Assembly (NCBI GenBank): GCA_020796225.1
Contig: CM036758.1
Span: 64,263,774 to 64,327,773 of the forward strand
Reading direction: 5' to 3'
DNA from: Arion vulgaris
Taxonomy: Eukaryota; Mollusca; Gastropoda; Stylommatophora; Arionidae
Length of the DNA: 64,000 nucleotides
Shown here: piece after piece, positions 28,120 to 41,200 of the stretch
Layout of the letters: every line of letters begins with the position of its first letter
Numbering within the stretch: position 1 is the first letter of the stretch
Notes under the pieces: model-generated
What the model was told of the DNA's origin: nothing
Databases searched by the model: none
Seen by the model: only the letters and a program-made list of their open reading frames with translations
Position numbers and translations under genes: made by a program

Positions 28120-28645
28120 TTCACGGCACCGGTTTCCCATATTTCTTGGCAGAAATAGCACGCCATCCACCGACAGTGTTACACACAGTTTCAGTAATAA
28201 TCTTAGTGTTTCGAACCCACAACAATCAGAATTAATAAGAAAAGCCAAAAATTGTAACATGGTCGCCTAAGCACCATTCCAGGCGCACTAACCACGCTTG
28301 AATTCGTAGCGGGCAGACGCAAGAAGAAGCTGAAGGAACACGGGGAACGCAGGGCAGTACCTCTCACATTGACTTGAAGAACAAAAAAATATAGTCCACG
28401 CAGACCAAGAAAAGAAATGAAATGTTTAGTTTCAATCTTAATGAAAATACTTCATCTTTCATATACCAATCGTCACTAAAAAGAATTATGGTTCTATATT
28501 TGCATTTGGCCTATGAACATAGCTAACGTTTGTGTCCTCCACATTTGCGATTATTCTTCACTGTATACAGCAGTCCGTCAGTACGTATTGACTGAATGAA
28601 GAGACCATATCTCCCCGAGTCTCTTGTGATTTTTGATTAGTTCGC
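28120..28645. other. intergenic, nothing recognised
   Basis: No repeat or coding signal recognised. Confidence 0.3.
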
Positions 28646-28651
28646 TCGTGT

Positions 28652-28892
28652 GATGCCGGAGCTCGCAAGGGGAGCAAAGAATAGTAACACTGCGACCTAC
28701 ATGGCATGTCGTAAGAAGCGGCTGAGGTAGGGCCTAGGAAGCTACTCTAGTAAATCTATAGCGTCGCAGAAATCAGATGTGCTGGCCTTCTTGTAGGCGC
28801 ATAACTAGCACAGCAAAAATCACTCTTAGGCTCAGATCACATATAAATCACAAAGAGTCGTTTAACATGTGGTCAATATGGAGCGTTTGAAG
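28652..28892 (+). mobile_element. SINE-B copy
   Basis: Full length, from CCGGAGCTCGCAAGGGG to GGAGCGTTTGAAGTAG. Confidence 0.8.
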
Positions 28893-29399
28893 TAGAAAAA
28901 CAAATCAAAAGGTCCAATGTCTCTGATTTTCGTTTTGAGTGAGAAGGAATTACCGCACATGACACCCCACCCTCACCCCCTCCCCAGATCTGTGGTTGCT
29001 TTAACTATTCTATGTTTGTAAACCACACGCATAATCTGATATTGTTGATGCAAAATATATATTAATTTGAAACCGTAAGGATTACAGTTAAAAGTCACGG
29101 ATAGTTGTCGAAAAAAAACTATTTATTGTCTTATTTCGAGAAAGGAAACTCCAAACTGCAAATTCCCATGGTAGTAGATAGACAAGCACGTAGGTAGTCC
29201 TCGCAGCATTGATGACCAAACATCCACTGTTATAAGTAGACAACACTGATGTATGTCAATGAGGGGTTTTCACTTTATCTGAAAACCAAAATTTGCTGCC
29301 TAAAATAGAAGTTATTTCTCCATCTTTTGAATGAGATCATATAATTGACTTGCTTCAACTCTGATGACCTTGCCAATATCCTACCATGCATAGCTATGC
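28893..29399. other. intergenic, nothing recognised
   Basis: No repeat or coding signal recognised. Confidence 0.3.
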
Positions 29400-29690
29400 A
29401 TCATCATCAAGGTGCGTGTTCTTTATAGGACGTTGCTCTCTTTGCAGCGCATCTAAAATTCACTCTGTCTCTAGCCAGTTCACCCACTTCGTCGATGGTC
29501 ATATTCATGGTTTCTTTAATATCTTGTAGCCATCTTCTTCTTGCTCTGCCTCTGCGTCCTGGGACCCTGCCCTCTAGTATTGTTCTCTCCAGGCCATCGT
29601 GACGCTTGATGTGACCAAAGTATCTAATTTTTCTGTATAGTATATTGTTTATCAATCAATTGTCTTTAACATTCAGTTCTTTCAGGACAT
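29400..29690 (-). mobile_element. LINE 3'-end fragment
   Basis: Minus frame [20 protein letters not shown] then [20 protein letters not shown]. The 22.6-kb fragment is the same family. Confidence 0.75.
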
Positions 29691-29733
29691 CAGTGTTCAT
29701 TCTTTTTTTATGTCCATGTTTTTAGCATAAGCT

Positions 29734-29940
29734 GTGCTTACACTAATAAAAACTAATATATGCGCTTTTTCCCTCGGACCCACCCTCTTTTTCCAGACTA
29801 TAGCCCGTTTCCAGAGCCACAATGTGGAGATGGACCATAGTTTTGGTCAGTCTGAGCTATCTGACACTGTCGTTACCCTGACGCCTAATTGTATTGCCCC
29901 TACGGCTCCACTACTGAAAATAAAAATCCAGTGAAATGTA
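29734..29940. repeat. tract weakly resembling part of the 1.3-kb retroposon
   Basis: CGTTTCCAGAGCCACAATGT resembles TGTTTCCAGGGTCACCGTGT near 10781. Low confidence. Confidence 0.3.
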
Positions 29941-29959
29941 TCTAACACATGAAGAGAAT

Positions 29960-30150
29960 GACACTTTGATCAAAACATTATTCTAGGGGAAGGTTGAGAG
30001 TCGGCGAACAAGGGAAAGACGGAGAGACATAAGTGATAGTACAGCCTGGCAGTGTACAACATCAAGGTAAGAGACAGGACATTGGAAGGCTTCTGCAGCT
30101 AACCTTCCGGGCAGAGACGGCACCTAATGATGATGACAATATATTTGCGG
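29960..30150 (+). mobile_element. LINE 3'-end fragment
   Basis: Shares GGGGAAGGTTGAG, CTGGCAGTGTACAACA and CACCTAATGATGATGA with the end of 20150-20660. Confidence 0.6.
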
Positions 30151-30344
30151 ATGACGTAGAGATAAATCGTACATTGAAGTTACTACTGAGATGTGATGAC
30201 AGAACAACGAGGACGCATATGATCATGTCATACACTTGCACACATGCATGCGCCTGTAAACTACGTTGGTTTGCATGTAAAGTATACGTATTCATTTTCT
30301 TGAGCTTTTCTGAAAAAGACAAATACTCGTAAAACTATCGAAAT

Positions 30345-31932
30345 AGGGGGAAACTGCAGTAAAACTTGGTAAATAGTGAAACACGTACAAACAAAGTACT
30401 ATAGTTTTACAAAATACATAAATAGTGACGATAAACAGCAACGTTTCGACCAACAAGGCCTTTATCAAGCAAACGAACAAACAGGAGTGACAAATTAACA
30501 TGAAACACAAATGGACGACCAAATACCAACGTAGCTAAGGAAAATCTGGAATAAAAACGAATAACGAAATAAATGTAACACAAAAACACACATAAAAACT
30601 AGAAATAGAAAAGAAACAATGAAACATCTAGTAAATATATAACTTGAATACATGCAACATATACCCATATAGATTATAAAGCATGGGAAGAGAAAGTACT
30701 AAGAAGCATAAGAATGTAATACATGCAACATATACCCATAGAGATTACAAAGCATGGGAAGAGAAAGTACTAGAAGCATAAGAATGTAATACGTTGAGCC
30801 CGCGTGGTCGCAAGGTACCATACAAAGAAATCAACCGATTCTCCAGAGCAAATCGACTACGATCATCAGAGGAACATGATCGGATGGCTGTGACCTGGAC
30901 ATCGCAAGCTCCTGAATGGCCAGTATCATTGAAATGGGTAGCTACAGGGTCACAGAGCATTGGCGTATATCGCGCAAGTGTTGGGCGAATCGGTCACTGA
31001 GTCTCCTGCCGGTTTCCCCAATATAGGCCTTGTTGAACCGCTTGCAGATAATGGCATAGATAATATTACGGGACTCGCACGTGAAACTGTCTTCAACAAC
31101 GAACGTGGCTTTGGAAAAGACACCGTGCGGGTCTGTATTACATAAGCACAAGTGTTGCAGCGCCGACGGCCACACTGGATGGTGCCAAAATGACTCTGGA
31201 TGTTAGGCTTGAGGCGACTGTGAACCAACATATCCTAAGGCTTCTGTCCCGTCTGTACGCCACCAAAGGATAGTGTTGGAAGATTGAACGTGTATCAGGA
31301 TCAGACTGAAGAATGGAGAGATGACGGAATACGACTTTCTACACAAGGGGAAATATGAGGGTGGAAAGTTAAGACAAGTTTCACCCTGTTAGAATTGGAA
31401 GTTCTATGCTGGTTAGAGTGAGCCTCCTGGCGAGAAATTTGCTGAACTCGCCGCATAGCAGAAGCAAGCACCTTATCCGGGTATAAGCGCTTACGAAGAA
31501 ATCCAGCATCTCGTGAGCTCTATCGAGGAAATCGTCGTCCTCGCTACAGAGGCGACGAAGGCGCAAAAGTTGAGAGAATGGTAAAGAGTCACGACAAGCC
31601 TGGGAATGGGAAGAGGTATAAAGAAGAAAACTATGTGCATCAGTAGGCTTGTAGTATACTGATGTAGTGATGGTGGATAGGCTGATAGTGATAGTGATGT
31701 CAAGAAAGTTGACACAAGAGGTAGAGATGTGAGATGTAAACCGAATAGCCGGATTGAAGACATTAATGAAATTAATGAAGCGTGACAAATCGGCTTCAGG
31801 CATATCGGTAATGCCAATACAATCATCAATGTATCTATGATACACAGACGGAAGAGGGCCATCATAGGAATTCCATACTAGGTGCTCAAGATGACCCATG
31901 AATAGACAAGCATAACTGGGTCCCATTTTAGT
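30345..31932 (-). pseudogene. Penelope-like retroelement, 5'-truncated and frameshifted
   Basis: Minus strand. Reverse transcriptase at 31926-31381 shows KMGPSYACLFMG-type motif B (starting MGPSYACLFMG) and motif C YHRYIDDCIGI. A GIY-YIG nuclease (NIIYAIICKRFNKAYIGETG) at about 31130-30945 and its C-terminal half (30960-30745) lie in different frames. The 3' UTR has a tandem duplication of about 75 bp (30650-30790). Not functional as read. Confidence 0.88.
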
Positions 31933-33790
31933 ACCGTAAAACTATCCATAATCTCTACTTAAATGACGCAAATTATAAAATAGCAAAATAAACAAAATAA
32001 ATAATAATATTTTAAATAAATCTCGTGGTAAATTCTTCAGGAAATGTGTTCTTTAAAATCTAAACTAATATTATTTGTTCATTTAATTTTAATATAGTTA
32101 GACGACATTTTCAAATTCTTTATAACGATACTCATCTTCATATCAACGCTGTGTAGGTTTTTAATCAGTCAAACACTGAAACTGTTGGCTAATATCAAGA
32201 CGCCTCGCTCTTCATACTTGTAAATCAAAATGGATACCATAACCCGGCAAATGGTGTGACAGTGCTAACAACTTCGGTCAGCAACAAGGTATGTACTCCA
32301 GACTCACGTTTTACTGTCGACGTGACAAAAGTGTATGTATATTCCACTGACATATATGAGTTAACATTTTGCAATAAATTAGCATTCACTAATTTAGCAA
32401 TAAAACGCATTAGCACTCTTCATTCTGTTTCAAAAATATTAAATGTCTCTTGTAAATTAGTAAGTCAAGTTCGCCGATATGTTTTCGACAACCACACCAG
32501 TCCACACTACACAACTTTCTGCTTTGGACTGTATACATACTCAAAAGTTCAGTACTAGATATGGCAAATGCTTAGCTTCTGCTGATTAGTGGTTTAGTGG
32601 GGAATGTACCATTGTATGGCATGCTGATGATATATAGTTGGTACTGGATGCTATTTATACTTCTACTTTAGGTTACTAAAAATTAGTATTACTAACTCAG
32701 TAAATAACTGAACTGTATTAGTGTATTATTATAGTTAATAGTATTTAGTGAATTATTCAATGAATGGCAAGTAATTTAAGTAATGGTAATGATTATAATA
32801 ACCATTTCATTTTTAAAATGTCTAAAATTATATATTTCAATAATATGATGATAATGATATATAAAATATTTAAATATAATTATATAATATTAAAATTTCA
32901 TCAGCCTCACCCTCATCAGCCGGTTAATTAATTATAATAAATAATACAAGTAATTATTAGTAATACATGATTATCATTATTATTATTATACTCTAGACTA
33001 GCACATAATCATAAGTAAGTTATAAGTTAATAAGTATTACTTTGATAAACACACATTTTCACTCATTCTCATGGTTAAATAATTCTGACATACTTAATTA
33101 CTTATTCTATCTATGTCATACTATTAGACATTCAGTCATAGTCAAATTTCAAATGTTTTGTATTTCAGTGTTAACCCTTGTTTGTTGCCTTGTCAGTGTC
33201 ACTCTTCTGCCTTTCTTTATACTTTATTAAAAGTTTATTTAAAATTCATTTGTAAAAATCTCTACATCTACGTTTATTACTAACCTTACTTTTGTACTAT
33301 GCTCAATACTCAATAAGCAGTTCAGTGTAATTATTTTGTGAAGTTTGTGACCTGCGGTTTACTTTAGAGTAGACGAGTAGTACTAAAAATTGCAACACGT
33401 TTCTAGTTTTAATAATTAATATATCAAGTAATGCTAAGATTTGCTTTGGAATCTTGAATATTTATTATTTTCTGCAAATTCTTGTTTTTTTATTTCTTTG
33501 TAATCAATATTCAAATAGTTCATACAGTAGATATTAAATATTAATGTACAGAAAGAAAACAAATAAAGGAGACATTTATCATTTGACACAGCCACAGGTA
33601 AAATCCACTGTATGGACTTTTCGATAAAGAAATTGAAAAAAAGTTTCGGTAAAAAAATATATATAAAATTAATATTTCTAGACTGGTTTATGCGTAGTTA
33701 TATAATATATTAGAGCAAACACAGAAGAGGTGATGTGTTTAAAATCAAAATGTGGACAGAACATTTTTAATAGTTGCTAAGCCACCCCAA
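31933..33790. other. AT-rich intergenic stretch
   Basis: Very A+T rich, no recognised repeats or coding frames. It could contain ELYS 5'-UTR exons, which I cannot see. Confidence 0.35.
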
Positions 33791-34391
33791 ATCCATTTGT
33801 ACTTACTGTACTAACATAGCAGGTGCAGAAGAGGAATTAGACATAAACATCCAACCCCTCTCCCAAGTGAAGGTGAAAGAAGCCATTAAGGTGCAGCACC
33901 TGGTAGTGATGGAGTTTGCACAGAATTTCAGATGGCAGAAATCTCAAGACTCCTGTACAAAATTCTAAATGATGCACGAAATAAAGAAGTAATTCAGGAA
34001 AAATGAAGAATAGGATCCATTATCAAGTTACCAAAGAAGGGAATTTAAGTGTTACAAATAAGTGACCGTTTTGGAAATTGTATTAACTGGAGAGAAATAA
34101 CCCTGTTACCAATAACAAGTAAAATATTTAATGGAACGATCTTTCAAAGAAGGATAGTAGCATAGGATCAAAAAATTAGGAAAGAGAAAGCATGTTTTAG
34201 GAAAATAAAAACATGCATACATACATTTTACACTGTGCCATATGGTTGAACAAAGCAATTAATGGGTAGTTCCATGAATATCATTTTTGTTGCCATTGAA
34301 AAAGCATTTGATAGCCTGCACCGGGAATCTCTGTGGAAGATTATCATTATGGAATACACTCCATCAGTATGGAATACCAACAAAAATAGTT
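33791..34391 (+). mobile_element. LINE reverse-transcriptase fragment (RTE-like), decayed
   Basis: Frames with stops read AEISRLLYKILNDARNKEVI, IIKLPKKGN and EKAFDSLHRESLWKI, RT motifs in order. Confidence 0.7.
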
Positions 34392-34593
34392 AAACCACTC
34401 TTTGTGATTTGTATGGGATCTGAGCCTAAGAGCGATTGTATGTTGTGCCATTTCTGTGCCTACAAGTAGGCCAACACATCCGTTTTCTGCAACGCTTTTA
34501 TTTACTAGGGTAGCTTCCCTATACCTCTTCGACATGCTTTTAGGTCACTGTGATACCATTCTTTGCTCCCTTTGCGAGCCCTGGCAACACACG
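34392..34593 (-). mobile_element. SINE-B copy
   Basis: Reverse copy from AACCACTCTTTGTGATTTG to CCTGGCAACACACGG; tail end missing. Confidence 0.75.
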
Positions 34594-34862
34594 GCTTTGC
34601 AATAGTAATGATCCAATCAATCAATTTAGATATCCTTATATGTTTTCCATTATTTTTGATGCTGTGTCAAGATAAATATATGAATTCTATTCCTTCAGAA
34701 CTGTTTCTCCTAGTGTAATCTGGTTAATATTTATTACATTTATTCTCAGGATCTTTATCTTTTTTGTATGTACTTTCAAGATCTGGTTGGTTATAGGGAA
34801 GGCCTTTAGAGCATGTGCATGGTTACACAATAGATAATAATTAATCATTACCGCTAATTTTT
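34594..34862. other. intergenic, nothing recognised
   Basis: AT-rich, no recognised feature. Confidence 0.3.
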
Positions 34863-35083
34863 TTAACCCTATCAGCTGCTACATACTTTCCGAAGCGTAA
34901 CTAAAAATAGCTACTCTGTGTTTCTAGTCACAAGCGTGAATGTACGCTTATAGCAGTGACAGTAGAAATGTATAACATGTTAACACGTCTTTAGCCCACA
35001 GAGGAGAGATAACAGAGCGTGTTAATGGTCTTTAGCAGTGAATGGGAAAACGTCTAACACGTCCTTAGCAGCTAAACATCTAA
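34863..35083 (+). mobile_element. TTAA-type MITE P1, second copy
   Basis: Starts TTAACCCTATCAGCTGCTAC. The interior AACTAAAAATAGCTACT and TTAACACGTCTTTAGCCCAC match 4122..4330. The right terminus is degraded. It ends about 100 bp before the ELYS start codon. Confidence 0.82.
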
Positions 35084-35150
35084 TTGTTGCTTAAGCAGAT
35101 AAAATTGTATAGTGTGATGTCTATTAATTAAAGTTATTCAATTTTTCAGT

Positions 35151-35180
35151 TAAGGACTGTACAATTGTTGGACAATAACC
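35151..35180 (+). other. possible 5'-UTR part of ELYS exon 1
   Basis: A pyrimidine-rich acceptor (AATTTTTCAG) ends at 35150, 30 bp before the start codon, suggesting an untranslated exon further upstream. I could not find that exon. Confidence 0.4.
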
Positions 35181-35262
35181 ATGAAGCTTGAGCTTAAACC
35201 AGAGGTTCTAGAGTTAGTGAAGAGGCAGGGAGCTACAGCTACAAATGCTGGCATATCAAAAG
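35181..35262 (+). CDS. AHCTF1: ELYS exon 1 (start codon, residues 1-27)
   Basis: Starts MKLELKPEVLELVKRQGATA and ends in phase 1 at AAAG/GTATAC. The ATG lies 30 bp after a possible 5'-UTR acceptor (TTTTTCAG ending at 35150). The N-terminus is poorly conserved in this family, so the start rests on phase and position. Confidence 0.75.
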
Positions 35263-38200
35263 GTATACTGAATTTGTTTTGAAATATTAAAGTTAATATT
35301 GTCCAGTACTATCTATCACTGTTAAACAAAATTCAATAAGAAGAAGCGATGTCAAAAGTACAAGAAAATAGGTAGAGAACCCATTTTCATACCATATGGT
35401 ACACAGACAGCATGAGTGGTTACCGGGGCCCAATTGGGGTGTAAAGAATAGAACCACTGTTACCTGCCACGCATGTCGTAAGAGGCGACTAAGGAGGTTT
35501 GGCTGAAACGGATGCATGTGTCCTAAACGTGTAGAAGTCTATGCGTTTAGGGCCTACCAAACCAATGTGCAACGTATACACGTTCTTGGCAAAGATCAAA
35601 CTTATCACAAGAGTGATTAAAATTGGTCGTAAAGAACAAATGAAGAAGAAGAAGAAGGTACACAGACATCTACACAAAGCTGTTTGGAAGCCTTGATGAA
35701 CTAACAAACACAACATACACCCAGACTAGGAGACATTGGATAGAATCGCTGGGGAGGTCTAAGCTGACAAAGATCAGTTTTATTTTTGTGCCAGGGCATG
35801 CAGGTGTAAAGGGGAATGAACGTGCGGATAGGCTTGCAGGTATGGCTGCTGTCCAAAGCAGGCGAGCAATGGACCAGGCTGATATTATAAATTCCTTAAG
35901 GGAGAGAGGGCGTGTACAGGATTCACGTAATAGCGGTGAATCCACAACACTAACCAGACTGCAAGAACTCAAAGTTAAGTGTGTGTAGCTCGACAAGAAG
36001 TATGCTGGCAGACAAAGAAGAATTGTAAACCAACAAAGAGCCGGTGTCGTTAGTGCCACACTGCTGATGGACATACTGAGGGAGAGATCGGGCACTTATG
36101 GACTAATTTGTTCGACGTGCAGTGATGGTGATCGACGACTAAACTAAACTAAACATACACCCAGAGAACCAGACTCATTGTGTAGACATTGAACATCAGC
36201 GACGAAGAAGAAGATACCATATGGTATATTGTGAAATATGCTGTTAGTTTCTTATTTTGCTTTGACCAACTGTACAGGATAGATGATGGAAGTTAGATGG
36301 CCAAAACCTGCTGCCTTGTAGTTTGATTGGGGACAATCAAAGGCTAGCAGAGCAAACCGTACATAATACTGGTCGGTAGGCAAACCAAGCAGTCCATTAA
36401 CAAGACGGGTATAGCTGGGCAGATGCGCTTTTAGAGAGAAAGAGAGAGCCAGAACCAGAGTAAGTATATAAGTGGCTGTTCTAAATTGAAAGCAGATCCA
36501 CCCCTCTAATAAATGAACATGCTCTATATATAAGGATGGGTTTTCATGGCTGAAACTTGCTAAAATATATAATTTCACTGTATTAAAAAATGTATTGTTA
36601 ATATTTTCTGTTTGTTTTCGGCTACCATTTTAGATGGTCTGATTAGCTGGATCTATAAGGCAGGACTCTTGGAGGTAACTCAGACACACACAAATGAGAT
36701 TCTAGCAACATGGAGATTTGGTAAAGTTCTTAAAGACATGTACACCACTATAGCTTGTGTGATAGACCTGTCATTCTGTGGTGATTACTTGTTGATAGTT
36801 GCAACATCCAGCTTGACCGATCAAGGGATATTGAATATATTCAGTGTAGGATTGAGGAAAGTTATACAAGCTATTGAAATACCACAGCGGGTAAGTTATT
36901 TCTTGTTTGATACTTAGTTGTAATGTGAGAAATTTTTTTTTTCTTCTTTGCGTTCGTTCTTTACTACCAATTTTATTCACTCTTTGTGATATGTTTGATC
37001 TTTGCCGAGACCGTGTATACGTTGCACATTGGTTTGGTAGGCCCTAAACGCATAAGACTTCTACACATTTAGGACACATGCATCCGATTTCAGCCAAACC
37101 TCCTTAGTGCCTCTTACGACATGCGTGGCAGGTAACAGTGGTTCTATTCTTTACACCCCAAATTTGGGCCCTGGTAACCATTCGGCAGAAATTTTTAAAT
37201 TTTCTTGCTTTTATATATGTGTGCTATTTGCCAGTGTGTTGTCGGGGCCCACTGGGTGAGCAAAGAATAGTAACACTGTGACCTACAAAGCATGTCGTAA
37301 GAGGCACACTTTACGCTCAGATCACATTCAAATTACAAAGAGTGGTTAACAAATGGTCGATAAGAGCGTTTTCTTAAAGTGCTGCAAGACTGGCACTGGA
37401 AGTTTTTCTTCACCCAGTATATGATGTAGTTTCAAGAGTTCCATCATCGCTTTGTTTGATCAATGGTTACCTTGTTAAAAAAATGTTGAACATTTGTCCA
37501 GTACTGCCATATATTGTTTACATATGTTCTTTGAACCTGTTTCCACATGTGTGTTCCCGGGCCCTCAACGGGAGCAGAGAATAGTAACACTACTCCTACA
37601 AGGCATGTCATTAGAGGCGACTGAGGTATGGGCCTAGGGAAGCTACCCTAGTAAATAAAAGTACAGCAGAAATCGGATGTGCTGGCCTACTTGTAGGCAC
37701 ATAACGCACAATGAATCACTTAGCAGATCCTCTTAGGCTCAGATAACATACAAATCACATAGAGTGGTTAACAAGTGGATGATGTGGAGCTTTCGAAGAA
37801 GAAGTTACTAGTTAAGTCTGCTTCAGTTTTGCTTTTCTGATTACAATCTTTTTAAAAAATAAGTTTGCTTTTTTATCTTCCTTTCTTTCTTTTGTCCTTC
37901 CTGCTTTTTGCAGCTAGGGACAGGTTTAACTGATGATCGGTTTCGAGATAATGCACGCTCGGTCGCTTGATATGGTGTGGTATTGTGGAGTTTTAAGATG
38001 TCTGTAACTCCATCAACCCATCTTTTCTTGGTCTGCCCTTTCCTCGGTTTATCTTCCTAATTTACCATTTAATAATAGTTATTTAACGTTTACATGGCAT
38101 TATCTATTAAACAGGTCACAGCCATGGATGTTGTCTTCACAAACATTAATGAAGATGTTCCAGAATGGATTTTAAGCAAACATCTGCATTTTTTTTCTGG

Positions 38201-41200
38201 TTTGGTGGCAGTAGGGACAGTGGCAGGTTATATCTACTTAGTGGGTAAGTTAATGTTCCTTGGAGGCTCTGTAGGTAAAGTTGATGTTCCTTCAAGACTT
38301 TGTAGGTAAAGTTGATGTTCAGTGTGTTGCCGAGGCTTGCAAGGGACAAGAATAGTAACACAGCAACCTACAAGGCGTGTCGTAGAGCGACTGAGGTAGG
38401 AGCCTAGGGAAGCTACCTAGCAGATAAAAAGCATAACAGAAATCAGATGTGCTGGTTTACTAGTAGGCGCATAACTGGCACAGCGTACAATTGCTCTTAA
38501 GCTCAGATCACATACACAAATAGTGGTCAACAAGTGGTCGATGTGGAGCATTCAAAGATGTTCCTTGGAGACTTTGTAGGTAAAGATGATGTTCTGTGTT
38601 ACATGCTGTCTTTCGTGTGTGTTTTATGTCATCCATCATTTGTGTCATGCCATCTTAAAAACATGCGTTTCATGTCATCTTATTCTTTCATGCATTTTAT
38701 GTCGTTTCATGTCATCTTTTATGTGCGTTTCATGTCATCTTTTATGTGCGCTTCATGCCATCTTTCATGTGTGTTTCATGCCATCTTAAACATGTGTTTC
38801 ATGCCACCTCATGCATATTTTTAATTTGTTTTTTATTATGTGCAATATGTTTGATACAATTTCAGATTTGTGCTTGGATGAGCTAGCAGTGAGCCATGGT
38901 ACAGAAACTGTGCCCAAGAAGCTGTCTGTGATCGGACCTGGTATTATTGACCCCAAAGAAAAGAGAGATCAGGCCAAGTTATATGACAGGCACCTTGCCA
39001 TGCTGCTGGATGGTAATTTCTATGTCTCTTTGACATCTTTTTTTAGTACTGTGTTTCAAATAGAATACTGCGATATGAAACATGATCTCACGATCGAAGC
39101 TTACAGAGCAAGCAATTGGAAACATTTTCGGGGCTCCAACTGACATGCAGCTTCATAGAGGCAGCCCATCTCATAGTTTAGGCTGAGCATGTGAAAACAA
39201 TCGCAGAGAAGAAATAGGATGATGTCCATTCAATCACCATTGTCTAAAACTGTGCTTACCCGACACATACAAGCAACTTGCATAAAGCAGCTGCCAGAAT
39301 GCCAGCACAACTGTCCGCCACTTGAATTTACAATTCACGTCGAAGGAAACAGCAGTCACGACAAAACACATTATTGCTATTGTGTGTACCAATACAGTTA
39401 AAACTGTATATAATAAAAATATAATAAATGTGTATAATATTGTGTGTAACAATACAATAGCAAAACAACAGCCAATACAGTTTGAACTTACAGAGAGATG
39501 GTGGAGATAGATGGACACATCATCAAGGAAACAACCTAATAATATAAACAGACATAGATGGAACTGAAACACACAAGGAAAGAGACAAACAGGAGAAAAA
39601 ATAACTTTTTAGTGAAAACAGTAGAAGAGGAAGCCAGAACAACTGTTGTTTTATCATCAGTAGAACTCATAGGATGACCATAAATAGAAATTAGAAAAGA
39701 CAGTTGCAGCCCTGTGCTCAGCAGAGAACAATAAGTACTGAGTCACTTGATCTGTGTATATGCATAGTATCGTTCCATCATCTGGTTGTAAATTTGTATA
39801 CTATATTTTATACTACAGGGTGTTTGTAAAATCTCACAACACTTTATATGTAGAAAATGAAAATCGTGGCATATCCCAAAGGATGTAGCCATCAACCACA
39901 GTAAACAGTCGTTGATTTTCTAGGCACCACTTATATGTTCAGTAGTTTGCCATTGCTTTCTGAATGGTGAGGTCTATTTTTACCTTTTGTAAAATTCCAC
40001 GAAAGCAATTTGCTTCCAAACTTGCCCACCGTGGGTTTGAACCAGGTACGCTTGGGTTTGTGATTGAGCTCACTACCGCTTGAGCTACAGGACGCTCACA
40101 CGATGTAGAACAAATGTGAAAAACAAAGTACATGACGTAATAAAAAAAATGTGTTCCATAGTCAATATGCAGTGAATCACTGTTGTCTGCTGGGGTAATT
40201 CTTTTCACTCAAACCATAATGGTGTTTTCAACTGAAGAAAGAATATTTGACAATATAAAGAAATGTGTACAGACATATCTTGAAGCCCGTGGTGGATATT
40301 TCCAACATCTGCTATAATGAATATTTCAGTTGCTCTTTCTAGTTTACCAAGAACAACAGTAGACCATAGCAGTAACTATTGTGACTAATTTCACTACTTT
40401 GTTTTAGCACATTTTATGATGACATCATGTACTTCCATTTTTCAAACTGACCTACATATCAAGTGTTGTGAGAGTTTACAAACACCCCATACCTTTGATA
40501 TGTTACCACATAAACTATTTATCTGGTCTATTCTTAAGTACCATTGTGTATAGAACTACTCACTCCACTTTAACAATAGAGTGTAGAACTACTCACTCCA
40601 CTTTTACAATAGAGTGTAGAACTACTCACTTCACTTTTACAATAGAGTATAAAACTACTCGCTCCACTTTAACAATAGAGTGTAGAACTACTCACCCCAC
40701 TTTGACAATAGAGTGTAGAACTACTCACCCCACTTTACCAATGAACTACTCGCTCCACCTTAACAATAGAGTGTAGAACTACTCACCCCACTTTTACAAT
40801 ATAGTGTAGAACTATTCACTCCACTTTTATAAGGGAGTGTAGAATAGAACTACTTGCCCCATTTCGTACCCTGGAAAGTTGAGGTAGAGACACTATTTTT
40901 CCTAGTCACTCTTCTATTATTCCCTACAGCAGCGCTGTTGAACACATCACCTGTGTATTGCATTCCTGGAGTACTATTTTATATCTCTGCTTTAACGTTA
41001 ATCTCAACTTCACGGCAAAATAAATGTGTTTCTGAATAACAGTAAGATTCAGTTTTGTTTCGCAAGCATAATATTTAAACAAATGTAAACTTGTAGTCAG
41101 GGTTAAGTTTTCATGTTATTATTTAAAAAAAAAGTTACTATTTATATTACTTTGTTGCCCGCTTGCTCAGAGCGTTCGTAGCAATGCTGGACGACGGGTA

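Noticed and set aside
38534..38824. Overlapping Met/Cys/His-rich open frames
   Set aside because: Products of a degenerate tandem repeat just before ELYS exon 4.
40468..40776. Open frame with TTHSTLTIECR repeats
   Set aside because: Product of a 33-bp minisatellite with no splice sites or homology.
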